Origin: JAOABP01 sp964590395
Lineage (GTDB): Bacteria; Hydrothermota; Tepidihabitantia; Tepidihabitantales; Tepidihabitantaceae
NCBI GenBank assembly: GCA_964590395.1
Contig: CAZPVT010000022.1
Coordinates: 16,437 to 80,436 of the forward strand
Length of the DNA: 64,000 bases
Direction: 5' to 3'
The position numbers and the translations under genes were made by a program. The notes beneath the pieces are model-generated. The model made no database searches. It saw nothing but the letters and a program-made list of their open reading frames with translations, and was not told the DNA's origin. Every line of letters begins with the position of its first letter. The stretch's first letter is position 1. This document shows, one piece after another, positions 53,088 to 61,576 of this stretch.

Positions 53088-54055
53088 GTAAGCGTGTTGT
53101 ACGGGCAAAGGTAAAAGTTAGCGAGTTGATTTCCGCCCTAAACAAAGGTGGTGTTATTCTGCCGATAGAAGAGGGTTATGTAGTGCTGGCGAAAACAGCG
53201 GCGGAGATTGGGGCGCGGTTGGGCAGTCCGTTCCGGCTAATTGACGGTCGAGAGGCTGACCACCTCAATGATAGACTGGCCCAGAGTTTGCTGGAGAGGG
53301 GCACGGTGGTGATCCTAAGTAATGGTAATGGCTACGCCCTAAACAGAGATGGTCTGGTGAAAAATTTAATGAAGGAGATGCCTGAGCTGTGGTTCGGGTT
53401 GCCCGAGCCCGGGCAGGAGATAGAGTTGTTTGCGTCAGAGTTGGGGGATTGGGTGAAACTGGTGGTTACTGATGGCAAAAATAAGCTGGGACCGAGCGTA
53501 GTTGATTTACGCACCGAGCCATTTACGGTTCAGCGGAAAGGGGAGCCGGGTATAATGGCACTGGAGTCAATAATTGGTAGTTTAGTCCGTTTGGCGCCCG
53601 GGGTGATTTTTTCCGTGACTATGGTGTGTACGGGTAATTCCTGCCGTAGTCCACTGGCTGCAGCGCTTCTGAACAGAGCGGTCAGTGGTTTGCCGGTGCT
53701 AGTTAATTCTGCGGGTATCGCAGCACCGGTTGGTGCCACTCCCCCCAACTTTGCGATCCTCACGGCTAAAGAGTTAGGATTGGATTTAACCACTCATCGG
53801 GCAAGACAATTGGATAGTAGTATGGTCGAGTGGGCGGATCTGATTTTGGTAATGGAGACGGGGCAGAAGAGATGGCTCTTATCGCATATGCCCGGTGCCA
53901 CATTTAAGGTAAAATTGCTCGGTGGTTATCCGGATGATGAGTTTGACATTCCGGATCCGATTGGTCGGTCAATTGAACTTTACCGCCACACCGCGGCACT
54001 GATTCAAGAGAGCGTTGATACGGTGGCGCAAACCATCAGGGCGCGCTATGTTTAG
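53084..54055 (+). CDS. Fusion of degenerate YrdC/Sua5-like domain and low-molecular-weight tyrosine phosphatase
   Basis: 323 residues, TTG start overlapping the purD stop. Residues 1-165 follow the YrdC/Sua5 layout (ISALNKGGVILPIEEGYVVLAKTA; end LGPSVVDLRTEPFTVQRKGEPGI) but the usual PTETVYGLG reads PIEEGYVVLA and other nucleotide-binding residues are not evident. From 175 on is a low-molecular-weight phosphatase: catalytic VCTGNSCRSPLAAALL (CX5R), VNSAGI, DLTTHRARQLD, VMETGQ and the general acid in IPDPIG. Related fusions exist in other bacteria. The substrate could be a phospho-Tyr or phospho-Arg protein, or none known. Confidence 0.85.
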   Translation: MSKRVVRAKVKVSELISALNKGGVILPIEEGYVVLAKTAAEIGARLGSPFRLIDGREADHLNDRLAQSLLERGTVVILSNGNGYALNRDGLVKNLMKEMPELWFGLPEPGQEIELFASELGDWVKLVVTDGKNKLGPSVVDLRTEPFTVQRKGEPGIMALESIIGSLVRLAPGVIFSVTMVCTGNSCRSPLAAALLNRAVSGLPVLVNSAGIAAPVGATPPNFAILTAKELGLDLTTHRARQLDSSMVEWADLILVMETGQKRWLLSHMPGATFKVKLLGGYPDDEFDIPDPIGRSIELYRHTAALIQESVDTVAQTIRARYV

Positions 54056-54092
54056 TCATCTCCTCCGGTCATTGCGTTCTACCTTTTTCCCT

Positions 54093-54179
54093 GTCATTGC
54101 GAGCGTTCTGCCGCAGGCAGAAGCGCGGACAATCTCACGCGTACAGATTCCTTCACCGGACAATCAGACTCGGAATGAC
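54093..54179. repeat. Palindromic intergenic repeat, copy D
   Basis: Starts GTCATTGCGAG and ends CTCGGAATGAC, the same terminal inverted repeat as copies A and B but in the opposite orientation. Inside is a hairpin (TTCTGCC GCA GGCAGAA) and ACAATCTC..AGATTCCTTCACCGGACAA. Lies between the phosphatase fusion and acyl-CoA dehydrogenase genes. Confidence 0.8.
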
Positions 54180-54227
54180 AGGAAGAGAACATCATTAAAC
54201 TGTCTACAGAGTTAAAAAGGAGAGTAT

Positions 54228-55379
54228 ATGGAATATTTTTTTACTGAAACCCAGAAGGAGGTTAAAGATTTAGCCAGAAAGTTTGCGGTGGAGAAGATTA
54301 AGCCGGCCCGGGCAGAACTGGACCGCACCGGTGAGTTCCCTTGTCAGTTGATGAAAGGAATGGCAGAATTGGGGTTTACGGGGATATATATCCCAGAGGA
54401 GTATGGCGGATTCGGTGGAGGGATACTCGAGATGTGCCTGGTGGTAGAGGAGCTTTCAAGAATTGATGGCGCGGTGGCACTATGTTATGCCGCGTGCGGT
54501 CTGGGGACATTTCCGATTATCCTTGCTGGGACCGAGGAACAGAAGAAAAGATATCTACCCCGACTGGCAGCCGGTGAACTGGCAGCGTTTGCTATCACTG
54601 AATCGCAAGCCGGTTCTGATGCCAGCAATGTCAAGACCAGGGCCCGACGGGAAGGGGATTATTATATTCTGAACGGCACCAAGCAGTTTATCACTAATGG
54701 CAGTGTGGCGAAGATCTATACTGTTATCGCCTCAACTGACCCGAACCGGGGAGCGCGCGGACTATCGGCTTTTATCGTTGAGGATGGCACGCCCGGCTTT
54801 ACATTTGGCAAGATCGAAGATAAGATGGGCATCCGTTGTTCAAAGACTGCAGAACTGGTATTTCAGGATTGCCGGGTACCCGCGGAAAATCTCTTGGGGG
54901 GCAAAGAGGGGTTAGGTTTTATCCAGACGATGCGGACTTTTGATCGCACCCGGCCCGGTGTGGGTGCTCAGGCGGTAGGCATTGCCCAAGGCGCGCTGGA
55001 TGAGGCGCTGGAGTATGCCAAGACCCGCATCCAATTCGGCCAGCCGATCGTCAGTTTTCAGGCGGTACAGATGATGCTGGCGGATATGGCGATTCAGATT
55101 GAGGCGTCAAGGGCGCTGGTTTATGAGGCGGCACGCGCCGCGGATGCGGGGATGAAGAATATCGCCGGGCTGGCAGCGATGGCAAAGGTGATGGCATCAG
55201 ATACCGCGATGCGGGTAACAACCGATGCGGTTCAGATCTTCGGCGGCTACGGATATATGAAGGATTATCCGGTTGAAAAGATGATGCGGGATGCAAAAAT
55301 CACCCAGATTTATGAGGGGACAAACCAGATTCAGCGGCTGGTGATCGCTTCCGAGTTGATCAAAGGCACATTGTGGTAG
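54228..55379 (+). CDS. Acyl-CoA dehydrogenase
   Basis: FAD enzyme that introduces a 2,3 double bond in acyl-CoA, giving electrons to ETF. 383 residues, typical of short- or branched-chain members. ETQKEVKDLARKFAVEKI at the N-terminus, AITESQAGSDASNVKTRA, TKQFITNG, KMGIRCSKTAELVFQDCRVP and the FAD-binding RTRPGVGAQAVGIAQGALDEAL. The catalytic Glu is in QIYEGTNQIQRLVIA (near 361). An AAAAGGAG site precedes the ATG. It overlaps lpdA by 7 bases. No ETF genes are adjacent; substrate chain length is not readable. Confidence 0.94.
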   Translation: MEYFFTETQKEVKDLARKFAVEKIKPARAELDRTGEFPCQLMKGMAELGFTGIYIPEEYGGFGGGILEMCLVVEELSRIDGAVALCYAACGLGTFPIILAGTEEQKKRYLPRLAAGELAAFAITESQAGSDASNVKTRARREGDYYILNGTKQFITNGSVAKIYTVIASTDPNRGARGLSAFIVEDGTPGFTFGKIEDKMGIRCSKTAELVFQDCRVPAENLLGGKEGLGFIQTMRTFDRTRPGVGAQAVGIAQGALDEALEYAKTRIQFGQPIVSFQAVQMMLADMAIQIEASRALVYEAARAADAGMKNIAGLAAMAKVMASDTAMRVTTDAVQIFGGYGYMKDYPVEKMMRDAKITQIYEGTNQIQRLVIASELIKGTLW

Positions 55380-56803
55380 AAACCGGCTGGACCCAGAAGA
55401 TGAATAAAAAGGCAAATACGGTTGTTCTTGGGGCTGGTCCAGCCGGTTATGTCACTGCCATCCGGTTGGCACAGTTGGGGCAGAAGGTGGTGGTGGTAGA
55501 GCAGGCAAGGGTGGGCGGTGTCTGTCTGAATCGAGGATGCATTCCGGTGAAGGCGTTGCTCCATTCTGCCAGTATTGTTCGTAATGCCACTGAGGCACGG
55601 ATGATGGGCATCGGTTTTGAACGTCCGAATCTGGATCTGGTCAGTCTTGGTTCTTGGAAGGCAAGAATTATTGAACGGTTGGTAAGGGGGATTGAGTTCT
55701 TATTCAAAAATAGCGGCGTGGAGCTGATCCGGGGCAGAGCCCGGTTTTTAAGCCCGAATCAGGTGGTGGTGAATGGCGAAACAGAGCTTACAGTTGAGGC
55801 AAATAATATTGTGGTTGCCACCGGTTCAGAGCCGGCAACCATGCCGGATTTACCGGTTGATCACCGGATGGTGATTGATTCCAACAGCGCCTTAAATCTT
55901 GTTGAACTGCCGAAGAGGATGGTGATCGTTGGTGCGGGAGCGGTTGGCCTGGAGTTTGCGACGATATTTAACCGGTTTGGGGTGAAGGTTACGGTGCTCG
56001 AGGTTTGCGGCCAGATCCTGCCCGGAACCGATGGTGAGGTTGCGGCCTTGCTTCAGCGTCAGATGGCGCGGGAGGGTATAGATTTCAAACTGGGGGTAAA
56101 AGGGGTCAGCTGTCAGATTTCAGCACCCACGGTTGAGCCGAGGATCTGTTGGGATGGAGATCAGGGGCAACAGGCGCTGGATACGGATAAGGTGCTGGTG
56201 GCAGTGGGAAGAAAGCCGCTCAGTGATAACATCGGACTGGTTGAAGTCGGTGTAAAAATCAATGAGCGGGGTTTTGTCGTTACCGATAACAGGTTTGCCA
56301 CCGCGGTTAAAGGAATATATGCGATTGGTGATGTGCGAGGTGGTCCGCTTTTAGCACACAAGGCAATGCACGAGGGGGTAATACTGGCAGAGATGCTGGC
56401 AGGTAATTATCAGGGCAAATCGCGACAGGCAATACCGATGGTGGTATATACTGATCCGGAACTGGCAACTGTCGGTTTGACTGCCGAGCAGGCGCAAAGC
56501 CAAGGATTGAGGGTAAGGGTTGGCAAGGTTCCGGCAAGTGCGATTGGCAGGTCTTTAACTTTGGGTAGAACTGAAGGGCTGTGTAAGGTGGTAGCAGAGG
56601 AGGATACCGGCAGGATTTTAGGAGTAACCGTTTTAGCACCGCAGGCAGATGTTTTGATTGCCGAAGCAGCGGTAGCGGTGGAACTGGGTTTGACCGCAGA
56701 GCAACTTGAGCAGGTGGCACACCCCCATCCAACGATGAGTGAGCTACTTTTTGAGGCCAGTGAGGCGGTTTTAGGTCGGGCGGTTCATATCCTGAACCGT
56801 TAA
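55373..56803 (+). CDS. lpdA: Dihydrolipoyl dehydrogenase
   Basis: FAD flavoenzyme reoxidising dihydrolipoamide of 2-oxoacid dehydrogenases or the glycine-cleavage system. FAD motif VVLGAGPAGYVTAIRLAQLG, the redox disulfide GVCLNRGCIPVKALL, the NAD site VIVGAGAVGLEFATIFNRFG, the second FAD motif YAIGDVRGGPLLAHKA, and the catalytic His-Glu pair HPHPTMSE. 476 residues from a GTG at 55373, or 467 from an ATG at 55400 that begins closer to the conserved part. No oxoacid dehydrogenase genes are adjacent; lipB lies just beyond repeat copy E. Confidence 0.93.
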   Translation: MVETGWTQKMNKKANTVVLGAGPAGYVTAIRLAQLGQKVVVVEQARVGGVCLNRGCIPVKALLHSASIVRNATEARMMGIGFERPNLDLVSLGSWKARIIERLVRGIEFLFKNSGVELIRGRARFLSPNQVVVNGETELTVEANNIVVATGSEPATMPDLPVDHRMVIDSNSALNLVELPKRMVIVGAGAVGLEFATIFNRFGVKVTVLEVCGQILPGTDGEVAALLQRQMAREGIDFKLGVKGVSCQISAPTVEPRICWDGDQGQQALDTDKVLVAVGRKPLSDNIGLVEVGVKINERGFVVTDNRFATAVKGIYAIGDVRGGPLLAHKAMHEGVILAEMLAGNYQGKSRQAIPMVVYTDPELATVGLTAEQAQSQGLRVRVGKVPASAIGRSLTLGRTEGLCKVVAEEDTGRILGVTVLAPQADVLIAEAAVAVELGLTAEQLEQVAHPHPTMSELLFEASEAVLGRAVHILNR

Positions 56804-56812
56804 TCAGTTCAG

Positions 56813-56823
56813 TCGGAATGACA
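56813..56823. repeat. Fragment of palindromic repeat end
   Basis: TCGGAATGACA matches the right terminus of copy D (CTCGGAATGAC) without a matching left arm; probably a leftover of an earlier insertion next to copy E. Confidence 0.45.
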
Positions 56824-56833
56824 GAAATGGAAC

Positions 56834-56932
56834 GTCATTGCGAGGAGCGATAGCGACGTGGCAATCTCCATACGAGCAAAACAGGGATTATACGCGAAGA
56901 GATCCCTTCCCGCCTGCAGTAGAGTGGAATGA
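56834..56932. repeat. Palindromic intergenic repeat, copy E (divergent)
   Basis: Begins GTCATTGCGAGGAGCGATAG with the internal hairpin-like CGATAGCG and GTGGCAATCTCC arm, and ends with GAGATCCCTTCCCGCC..GTGGAATGA. The right terminus has diverged. Its last bases run into the GGAGGGG ribosome-binding site of lipB. Confidence 0.75.
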
Positions 56933-56941
56933 AGGAGGGGC

Positions 56942-57658
56942 ATGGCAGTGCTGATTGAGACCGGTCTTGTTGATTACGAGGCCGGACTGGCGTTACAGCG
57001 GTTGGTCTGGGGAAAAAGGGTAAAAAGAGAGGTTGAGGATACGCTGATTCTCTTGGAGCACCCGCCAGTAATTACCATTGGCAGGAGGGCGGATAAAAGG
57101 CACCTGCTGGTTGTGGAAACGACACTGGAACAGCGAGGCATCCGGGTTTACCAGATAGAGCGGGGCGGTGATATTACCTATCATGGTCCGGGACAACTGA
57201 TCGGGTATCTGATTTTCCATTTGAAAGAGGGATTGGTGGGGGTACGGCGGTTTATTGAAAATATTGAACAGGCACTGATTAAGGCGTTAGGTGAGTTTAA
57301 TATCCGGGCACACACTAAAGAGCGGTTGATCGGCGTCTGGGTGAAAGACAAGAAAATCGCTTCCATCGGTGTGGCTTTTAAAGATGGCGTCAGTATGCAC
57401 GGTTTTGCTTTAAATGTCAAGAGGGATTTGAGTGGTTTCCAGTTGATTAATCCGTGCGGCTTGAGTGCGGAGCAGATGACCTCAATGGAGATGGTGCTGA
57501 ATAGGGAGGTTGACCCGAATGCGGTGAGGAGCGCGGTGCGGATCGGGTTGGAGGCGGTATTTGGGTTTGTCTTTCAGAAGAACTTACCCCTCAGTTTGAC
57601 TTCGCTGACAAACTTTTTAAGTTCCGCGCACATCAGTTCTACATCCTTGAGGGAGTAA
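56942..57658 (+). CDS. lipB: Octanoyl-ACP:protein transferase LipB
   Basis: Transfers octanoate from ACP to lipoyl domains, the first step of lipoate synthesis. 238 residues; motifs LLEHPPVITIGRRADKRHLL, RGGDITYHGPGQLIGYLIFHL, the catalytic Lys in KKIASIGVAFKDGVSMHGFALNV and the catalytic Cys in NPCGL. A GGAGGGG site precedes the ATG. The last ~28 residues (after VFGFVFQ) are encoded within the convergent radical-SAM gene, an 85-base antisense overlap that makes the protein longer than typical ~210-residue LipB. The extra tail is Ser/Thr-rich and probably dispensable. Confidence 0.94.
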   Translation: MAVLIETGLVDYEAGLALQRLVWGKRVKREVEDTLILLEHPPVITIGRRADKRHLLVVETTLEQRGIRVYQIERGGDITYHGPGQLIGYLIFHLKEGLVGVRRFIENIEQALIKALGEFNIRAHTKERLIGVWVKDKKIASIGVAFKDGVSMHGFALNVKRDLSGFQLINPCGLSAEQMTSMEMVLNREVDPNAVRSAVRIGLEAVFGFVFQKNLPLSLTSLTNFLSSAHISSTSLRE

Positions 57659-58281
57659 GGGGTTTTCTGTCGAAAAGATGGCGCGCGGGCATTTTCCGGG
57701 ACAAACTGTTGCAGTACCACAGATTGAGCGTTTTGGAGCAGTTTACCGATCACTGGGATATCTGGAGGGTTGACCAATCCAGGGACTAAAGTAATCCGGA
57801 ACTCGTGCGGGACTCCGGACTCCAGCAAAAGCCGGATCGTCCGGCGCAGGTGGGCAAGGCTGGGCATCGGTCTGCCTGCTGCGAGGGCATACCGTTCATC
57901 AAAAGGTGCCTTGATGTCCATCGCCACAAAGTCCACCAGTTGCAGGGCGATTGTCTGTTTAAGCGGATAGGGAAATGAGCCATTCGTATCAACCTTGATC
58001 TTTAAGTTCATCTTTTTTAACTCGGCAAAGAGCTCAAAGGTCTCTGGATGCATCAGCGGCTCACCGCCGGTGATTACCACCCCATCAATCCAGCCCAGTT
58101 TTCGTTCCAGACTCTGTTTGATTTCGGTAAACGGTATCGTCGGTAGTGCCGGTGCGTCATCTGCGACCGGTCCGTTATGACAGAACGGGCAGATAAAATT
58201 ACAACCCCCGATAAAGATCACTGAGGTGATTTTACCGTCCCAGTCAACAAGTGAGGTGGGGATGAAACCGACGATGCGCAT
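57574..58281 (-). CDS. Glycyl-radical-enzyme / anaerobic ribonucleotide reductase activating protein (radical SAM)
   Basis: 235 residues. The iron-sulfur motif is GGCNFICPFCHN (CxxxCxxC), then VVITGGEPLMHPE, VDTNGSFPYP and DFVAMDIKAPFDERY, matching the NrdG2/PflA-like group that installs a glycyl radical. Typical partner: anaerobic ribonucleotide reductase (NrdD), not found in this window. The ATG follows the -10 box by 6 bases with no ribosome-binding site, so the mRNA is probably leaderless. Its 3' end overlaps lipB, convergent, by 85 bases. Implies anaerobic metabolism. Confidence 0.88.
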   Translation of the reverse strand: MRIVGFIPTSLVDWDGKITSVIFIGGCNFICPFCHNGPVADDAPALPTIPFTEIKQSLERKLGWIDGVVITGGEPLMHPETFELFAELKKMNLKIKVDTNGSFPYPLKQTIALQLVDFVAMDIKAPFDERYALAAGRPMPSLAHLRRTIRLLLESGVPHEFRITLVPGLVNPPDIPVIGKLLQNAQSVVLQQFVPENARAPSFRQKTPYSLKDVELMCAELKKFVSEVKLRGKFF

Positions 58282-58287
58282 CGGGCT

Positions 58288-58315
58288 ATGATATAGGTTT
58301 TAAACGGCCAGTCAA
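58288..58315 (-). promoter_or_regulatory. Promoter of radical-SAM activase gene (leaderless)
   Basis: Minus strand: TTGACT (58310-58315), 16-base spacer, TATCAT (58288-58293), 6 bases to the ATG at 58281. Confidence 0.75.
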
Positions 58316-58336
58316 CTGTCGGTTTGTGCGAGGAGG

Positions 58337-59254
58337 TTATTTATGCAGGCAAAAGTGATGGGCGTTCATTGCAGCAATTGCTCCATCTCCAACCGCGGTG
58401 GCAATCTGACGCAACTCCTTTTTACGGACATCACCTGCGGAAAAGACACCCGGGATGTTGGTTTGCAGTTTTTCGTCGGTGAGTATGAACCCCTGCTCAT
58501 CTAACTGGATAACATTCGAGCACCATTCGGTGTTTGGTAATAGGCCGATGTAAATAAACAGCCCGGCAACTGGCAGGATTTTTGTCTCTCCGGTTGCCAG
58601 GTTTTTAAGTTCTAAATCCTCCAGCCGTTCTTTGCCGTTGATTCTGGTGGCGATATGGGAAAGATGGAGGGTAATTTGGGGGTTGTTACGCACCCGTTCC
58701 TCAAGCATCTTTACCGCCCGAAACTGATCCCGGCGGTGAATCAGGTGGACCCGGGAGCAGAAACGGGTCAGATAGTCCGCCTCCTGCAGTGCGGAGTCAC
58801 CGCCGCCGATCACCGCGACTTCTTTATCTTTGTAAAGTGGCCCATCACACACCGCACAATAGGAGACACCCCTGCCTGCCAGTTCCTTCTCGCCGGGAAT
58901 GTCAAGACTTCGGGATTTTGTGCCGGTGCAGATGATTATCGTCCGAGGATAATATTTGCCGGTTGTTGCCTCCACCTCAATGCCTGACGGGGTTAGTATT
59001 AATGCGGTTGCGGCACTGAACTCAATCTGACAGCCAAACCTCCTTGCCTGGTTTTCCATCTGCTGGACCAGTTCAAAACCGTTAACCGGCTGGGCAAATC
59101 CCGGGTAGTTTTCGATGAGTGTAGTTTTAGTCATCTGACCACCAGTAATCTCCTTCTCCAGCAAAAGGGTTGAATGGCCAGCACGGCTCGCATAGATTCC
59201 AGCGGTTAAACCGGCAGGACCGCCACCGATGATCAGAATCTCGGGATCAGCCAT
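58337..59254 (-). CDS. trxB: Thioredoxin reductase
   Basis: NADPH- or NADH-dependent FAD enzyme that reduces thioredoxin. 305 residues. FAD site ILIIGGGPAGLTAGIYASRAG, active disulfide YCAVCDG (near 136), the NAD(P) site VAVIGGGDSALQEADYL with HRRDQFRAVK (basic residues as in NADPH-using members), and GVFSAGDVRKKELRQIATAVGDG. It overlaps argF by 8 bases as the last gene of the hslU-argF-trxB operon. Confidence 0.95.
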   Translation of the reverse strand: MADPEILIIGGGPAGLTAGIYASRAGHSTLLLEKEITGGQMTKTTLIENYPGFAQPVNGFELVQQMENQARRFGCQIEFSAATALILTPSGIEVEATTGKYYPRTIIICTGTKSRSLDIPGEKELAGRGVSYCAVCDGPLYKDKEVAVIGGGDSALQEADYLTRFCSRVHLIHRRDQFRAVKMLEERVRNNPQITLHLSHIATRINGKERLEDLELKNLATGETKILPVAGLFIYIGLLPNTEWCSNVIQLDEQGFILTDEKLQTNIPGVFSAGDVRKKELRQIATAVGDGAIAAMNAHHFCLHK

Positions 59255-60173
59255 TTTTCAGCAGTCGGGCAAGGATCGCGCGCTGAATGTGAAGTCGGTT
59301 TTCTGCCTGGTTGAGCACCACTGACTGCGGTCCATCCAGCACATCATCGGTAATCTCTTCACCCCGGTGTGCGGGCAGGCAGTGCATAACTTTAATATTT
59401 GGCTTTGTCCGGTTCAGTAGTTGGCGGTTGACCTGGTAGGGGCGGAAGATCTGCCGGCGCTGTTCGGCTTCATTCTCCTGGCCCATTGATGCCCAGACAT
59501 CGGTGTACAGATAATCGGCATCAGCCACCGCCTGACACGGGTCATAGGTCAATTTGATTACCGCACTACTCGCCTCGGCAAATTTGTTGCTTTTTTCCAT
59601 AATCTCGGGCGCGGGTTCAAATCCCCGGGGCGTGGCGACATTTAGCTTGAACCCGACAATGCCCGCAGCCAACATCAGCGAGTGGCAAACATTGTTGCCA
59701 TCACCGGTCCAGGCAACTGTTACTCCATCCAGTGAACCGCGGTCATCAACGATTGTCAAGAGGTCGGCAAGGATCTGGCAGGGATGCTCTAAGTCGCTTA
59801 AGGCATTGATTACCGGTATCGTGGCGTTTTTTGCTAGTTCGGTGATCTTCTCGTGCTCAAACACCCGGGCGATGATGCAGTCAACCCAACGGGACAGGTT
59901 GCGGGCAACATCCGGGACGGTCTCCCGGGTGCCTAAGCCGATGTCGGATGGGCTGAGATAGCTACTTGCCGCTCCCAGTTGCTGGAGTGCCCGTTCAAAT
60001 GTTACCCGGGTGCGCAGACTTGGTTTTTCAAAAACCAGCACACCCATCTTCCCCCGGGCAAGAGGTAAAATGCCATGACGCTTGATCTCGGCTTTCAGTC
60101 TGCTTGCTTCCTTCAGTAGTTCAAGTATCTCATCTTTATTAAGATCAGTAATTGATGTCAGGTCTTTTTTCAT
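59247..60173 (-). CDS. argF: Ornithine carbamoyltransferase
   Basis: Makes citrulline from ornithine and carbamoyl phosphate, or works in reverse in the arginine deiminase route. 308 residues. Carbamoyl-phosphate motif EKPSLRTRVTFERALQQLG (usual STRTR here SLRTR), DIGLGTRETVPDVARNLS, INALSDLEHPCQILADL, AWTGDGNNVCHSL, VWASMGQE and the ornithine-loop HCLPAHRGEEI. It starts 2 bases after the hslU stop. Anabolic or catabolic use cannot be told apart; RocD and PruA in the same window also act on ornithine products. Confidence 0.94.
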   Translation of the reverse strand: MKKDLTSITDLNKDEILELLKEASRLKAEIKRHGILPLARGKMGVLVFEKPSLRTRVTFERALQQLGAASSYLSPSDIGLGTRETVPDVARNLSRWVDCIIARVFEHEKITELAKNATIPVINALSDLEHPCQILADLLTIVDDRGSLDGVTVAWTGDGNNVCHSLMLAAGIVGFKLNVATPRGFEPAPEIMEKSNKFAEASSAVIKLTYDPCQAVADADYLYTDVWASMGQENEAEQRRQIFRPYQVNRQLLNRTKPNIKVMHCLPAHRGEEITDDVLDGPQSVVLNQAENRLHIQRAILARLLKNG

Positions 60174-60175
60174 AA

Positions 60176-61537
60176 TTATAAAATATACCGACTTAAATCC
60201 TTGCTGGCAACTATATCCTTGAGTTTCTTCTCAACATAACCGGCGGTGATGCGCACCTCTGAGGTCTTTTTATCAGGCAGGCGGAAAAGGATGTCCTCCA
60301 GAAGGGTGGTCATCACCGTGTGCAGGCGCCGGGCACCGATGTTTTCGGTTTCAGTGTTGACCAGAAAGGCGATCTCAGCCACCTTTTCAATCGCATCCCG
60401 GGTAAAGGTCAGTTTTACCCCTTCGGTGGCTAAAAGCGCGGTGTACTGCTTGATTAAGGCGTTTTCCGGTTCGGTCAGAATGCGGACAAAATCCTTTGCG
60501 GTCAAAGGCTGGAGTTCCACCCGGATTGGAAACCTTCCTTGCAGTTCGGGAATCATATCCGATGGTTTGACCTTATGAAATGCACCCGCAGCGATGAAAA
60601 GGATGTGGTCAGTTCTGACCATGCCGTATTTGGTAATCACATTGGAGCCCTCAACCACGGGTAGTAAATCGCGCTGCACCCCTTCACGGGAGACATCTGG
60701 CCCGCTGGTTGCAGGCGTGGCGCTGACCACCTTATCAATCTCATCAATAAACACAATGCCGGCTTGCTCCACCCGCTGTTTTGCCTCAGCGATCACCTCG
60801 TCCATATCGACCAGTTTCTGTGCCTCATCCTGAATTAGAACCCGTTTTGCCTCGGTAACGGTCAGTTTCCGGCGTTTGGTCTGCTTGGGTAGGGTTGGTC
60901 CGAGTATATCCTGCAACTGGATGATGATTTCATCACCCCCCAACTGACTTAGCATATCGGGTAACGGTAATGACTGGGTGGTGGTTTCAATTTCCACCAA
61001 CTGCTGGTCCAGTTCCCCGCGACGCAGTTTCTCGCGCAGCCGCTCCTTGGTGCTCGTGGTGGCACTGGGGTCCCTGGGCAAAAGCAGTTTTAAGAGTTTC
61101 TCTTCCGCAAGTGCCTCTGCCCGGTGTTGCACTGCCCGGGTTTTTTCCGCCTTGACCATATTGACACCGATCTCCATCAGGTCCCGAATCATTGAGTCCA
61201 CATCCCTACCCACATAGCCGACTTCGGTGAATTTTGATGCTTCTACCTTAACAAACGGTGCCTGTGCCAGTCGGGCAAGACGCCGGGCGATTTCGGTTTT
61301 ACCGATACCGGTTGGTCCAATCAGAATGATGTTATTGGGCAAGATCTCTTCGCGCAGGCGGTCCGGAATCTGACTGCGGCGCCAGCGGTTGCGCAAGGCG
61401 ATCGCTACCGCCTTTTTTGCCCTGATCTGGCCGATGATATAACGGTCAAGTTCCGCGACAATCTCCTGTGGTGTTAGCGCCCGCTCTGAGGTTATCTGCA
61501 CCAGCTCCACTCTTGAACTACCTGATGAGACATTCAT
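60176..61537 (-). CDS. hslU: HslU (ClpY) ATPase of the HslUV protease
   Basis: AAA+ unfoldase that feeds substrate to HslV. Core motifs: LTPQEIVAELDRYIIGQIRAKKAVAIALRNRWRR at the start, Walker A IGPTGIGKTEIARRLA, VEASKFTEVGYVGRDVDSMIRDL, Walker B IVFIDEIDKV and the C-terminal IGARRLHTVMTTLLEDILF with the end SRYIL. I place the start at ATG 61537, giving about 453 residues. The longer frame begins with TTG 61576, which is the -35 box TTGACT itself, so it cannot be the start. hslV is not seen here. Confidence 0.94.
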   Translation of the reverse strand: MNVSSGSSRVELVQITSERALTPQEIVAELDRYIIGQIRAKKAVAIALRNRWRRSQIPDRLREEILPNNIILIGPTGIGKTEIARRLARLAQAPFVKVEASKFTEVGYVGRDVDSMIRDLMEIGVNMVKAEKTRAVQHRAEALAEEKLLKLLLPRDPSATTSTKERLREKLRRGELDQQLVEIETTTQSLPLPDMLSQLGGDEIIIQLQDILGPTLPKQTKRRKLTVTEAKRVLIQDEAQKLVDMDEVIAEAKQRVEQAGIVFIDEIDKVVSATPATSGPDVSREGVQRDLLPVVEGSNVITKYGMVRTDHILFIAAGAFHKVKPSDMIPELQGRFPIRVELQPLTAKDFVRILTEPENALIKQYTALLATEGVKLTFTRDAIEKVAEIAFLVNTETENIGARRLHTVMTTLLEDILFRLPDKKTSEVRITAGYVEKKLKDIVASKDLSRYIL

Positions 61538-61547
61538 CGGGAGTAAT

Positions 61548-61576
61548 AAAATATCGGAGATAATGAGAGAAGTCAA
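61548..61576 (-). promoter_or_regulatory. Promoter of hslU-argF-trxB operon (near-leaderless)
   Basis: Minus strand: TTGACT (61571-61576), 17-base spacer, TATTTT (61548-61553), 10 bases to the ATG at 61537. It decides the hslU start. Confidence 0.65.

Noticed and set aside
61538..61576. Upstream TTG start for hslU
   Set aside because: The TTG is the first three bases of the -35 box of the hslU promoter, so it cannot be on the transcript from it.
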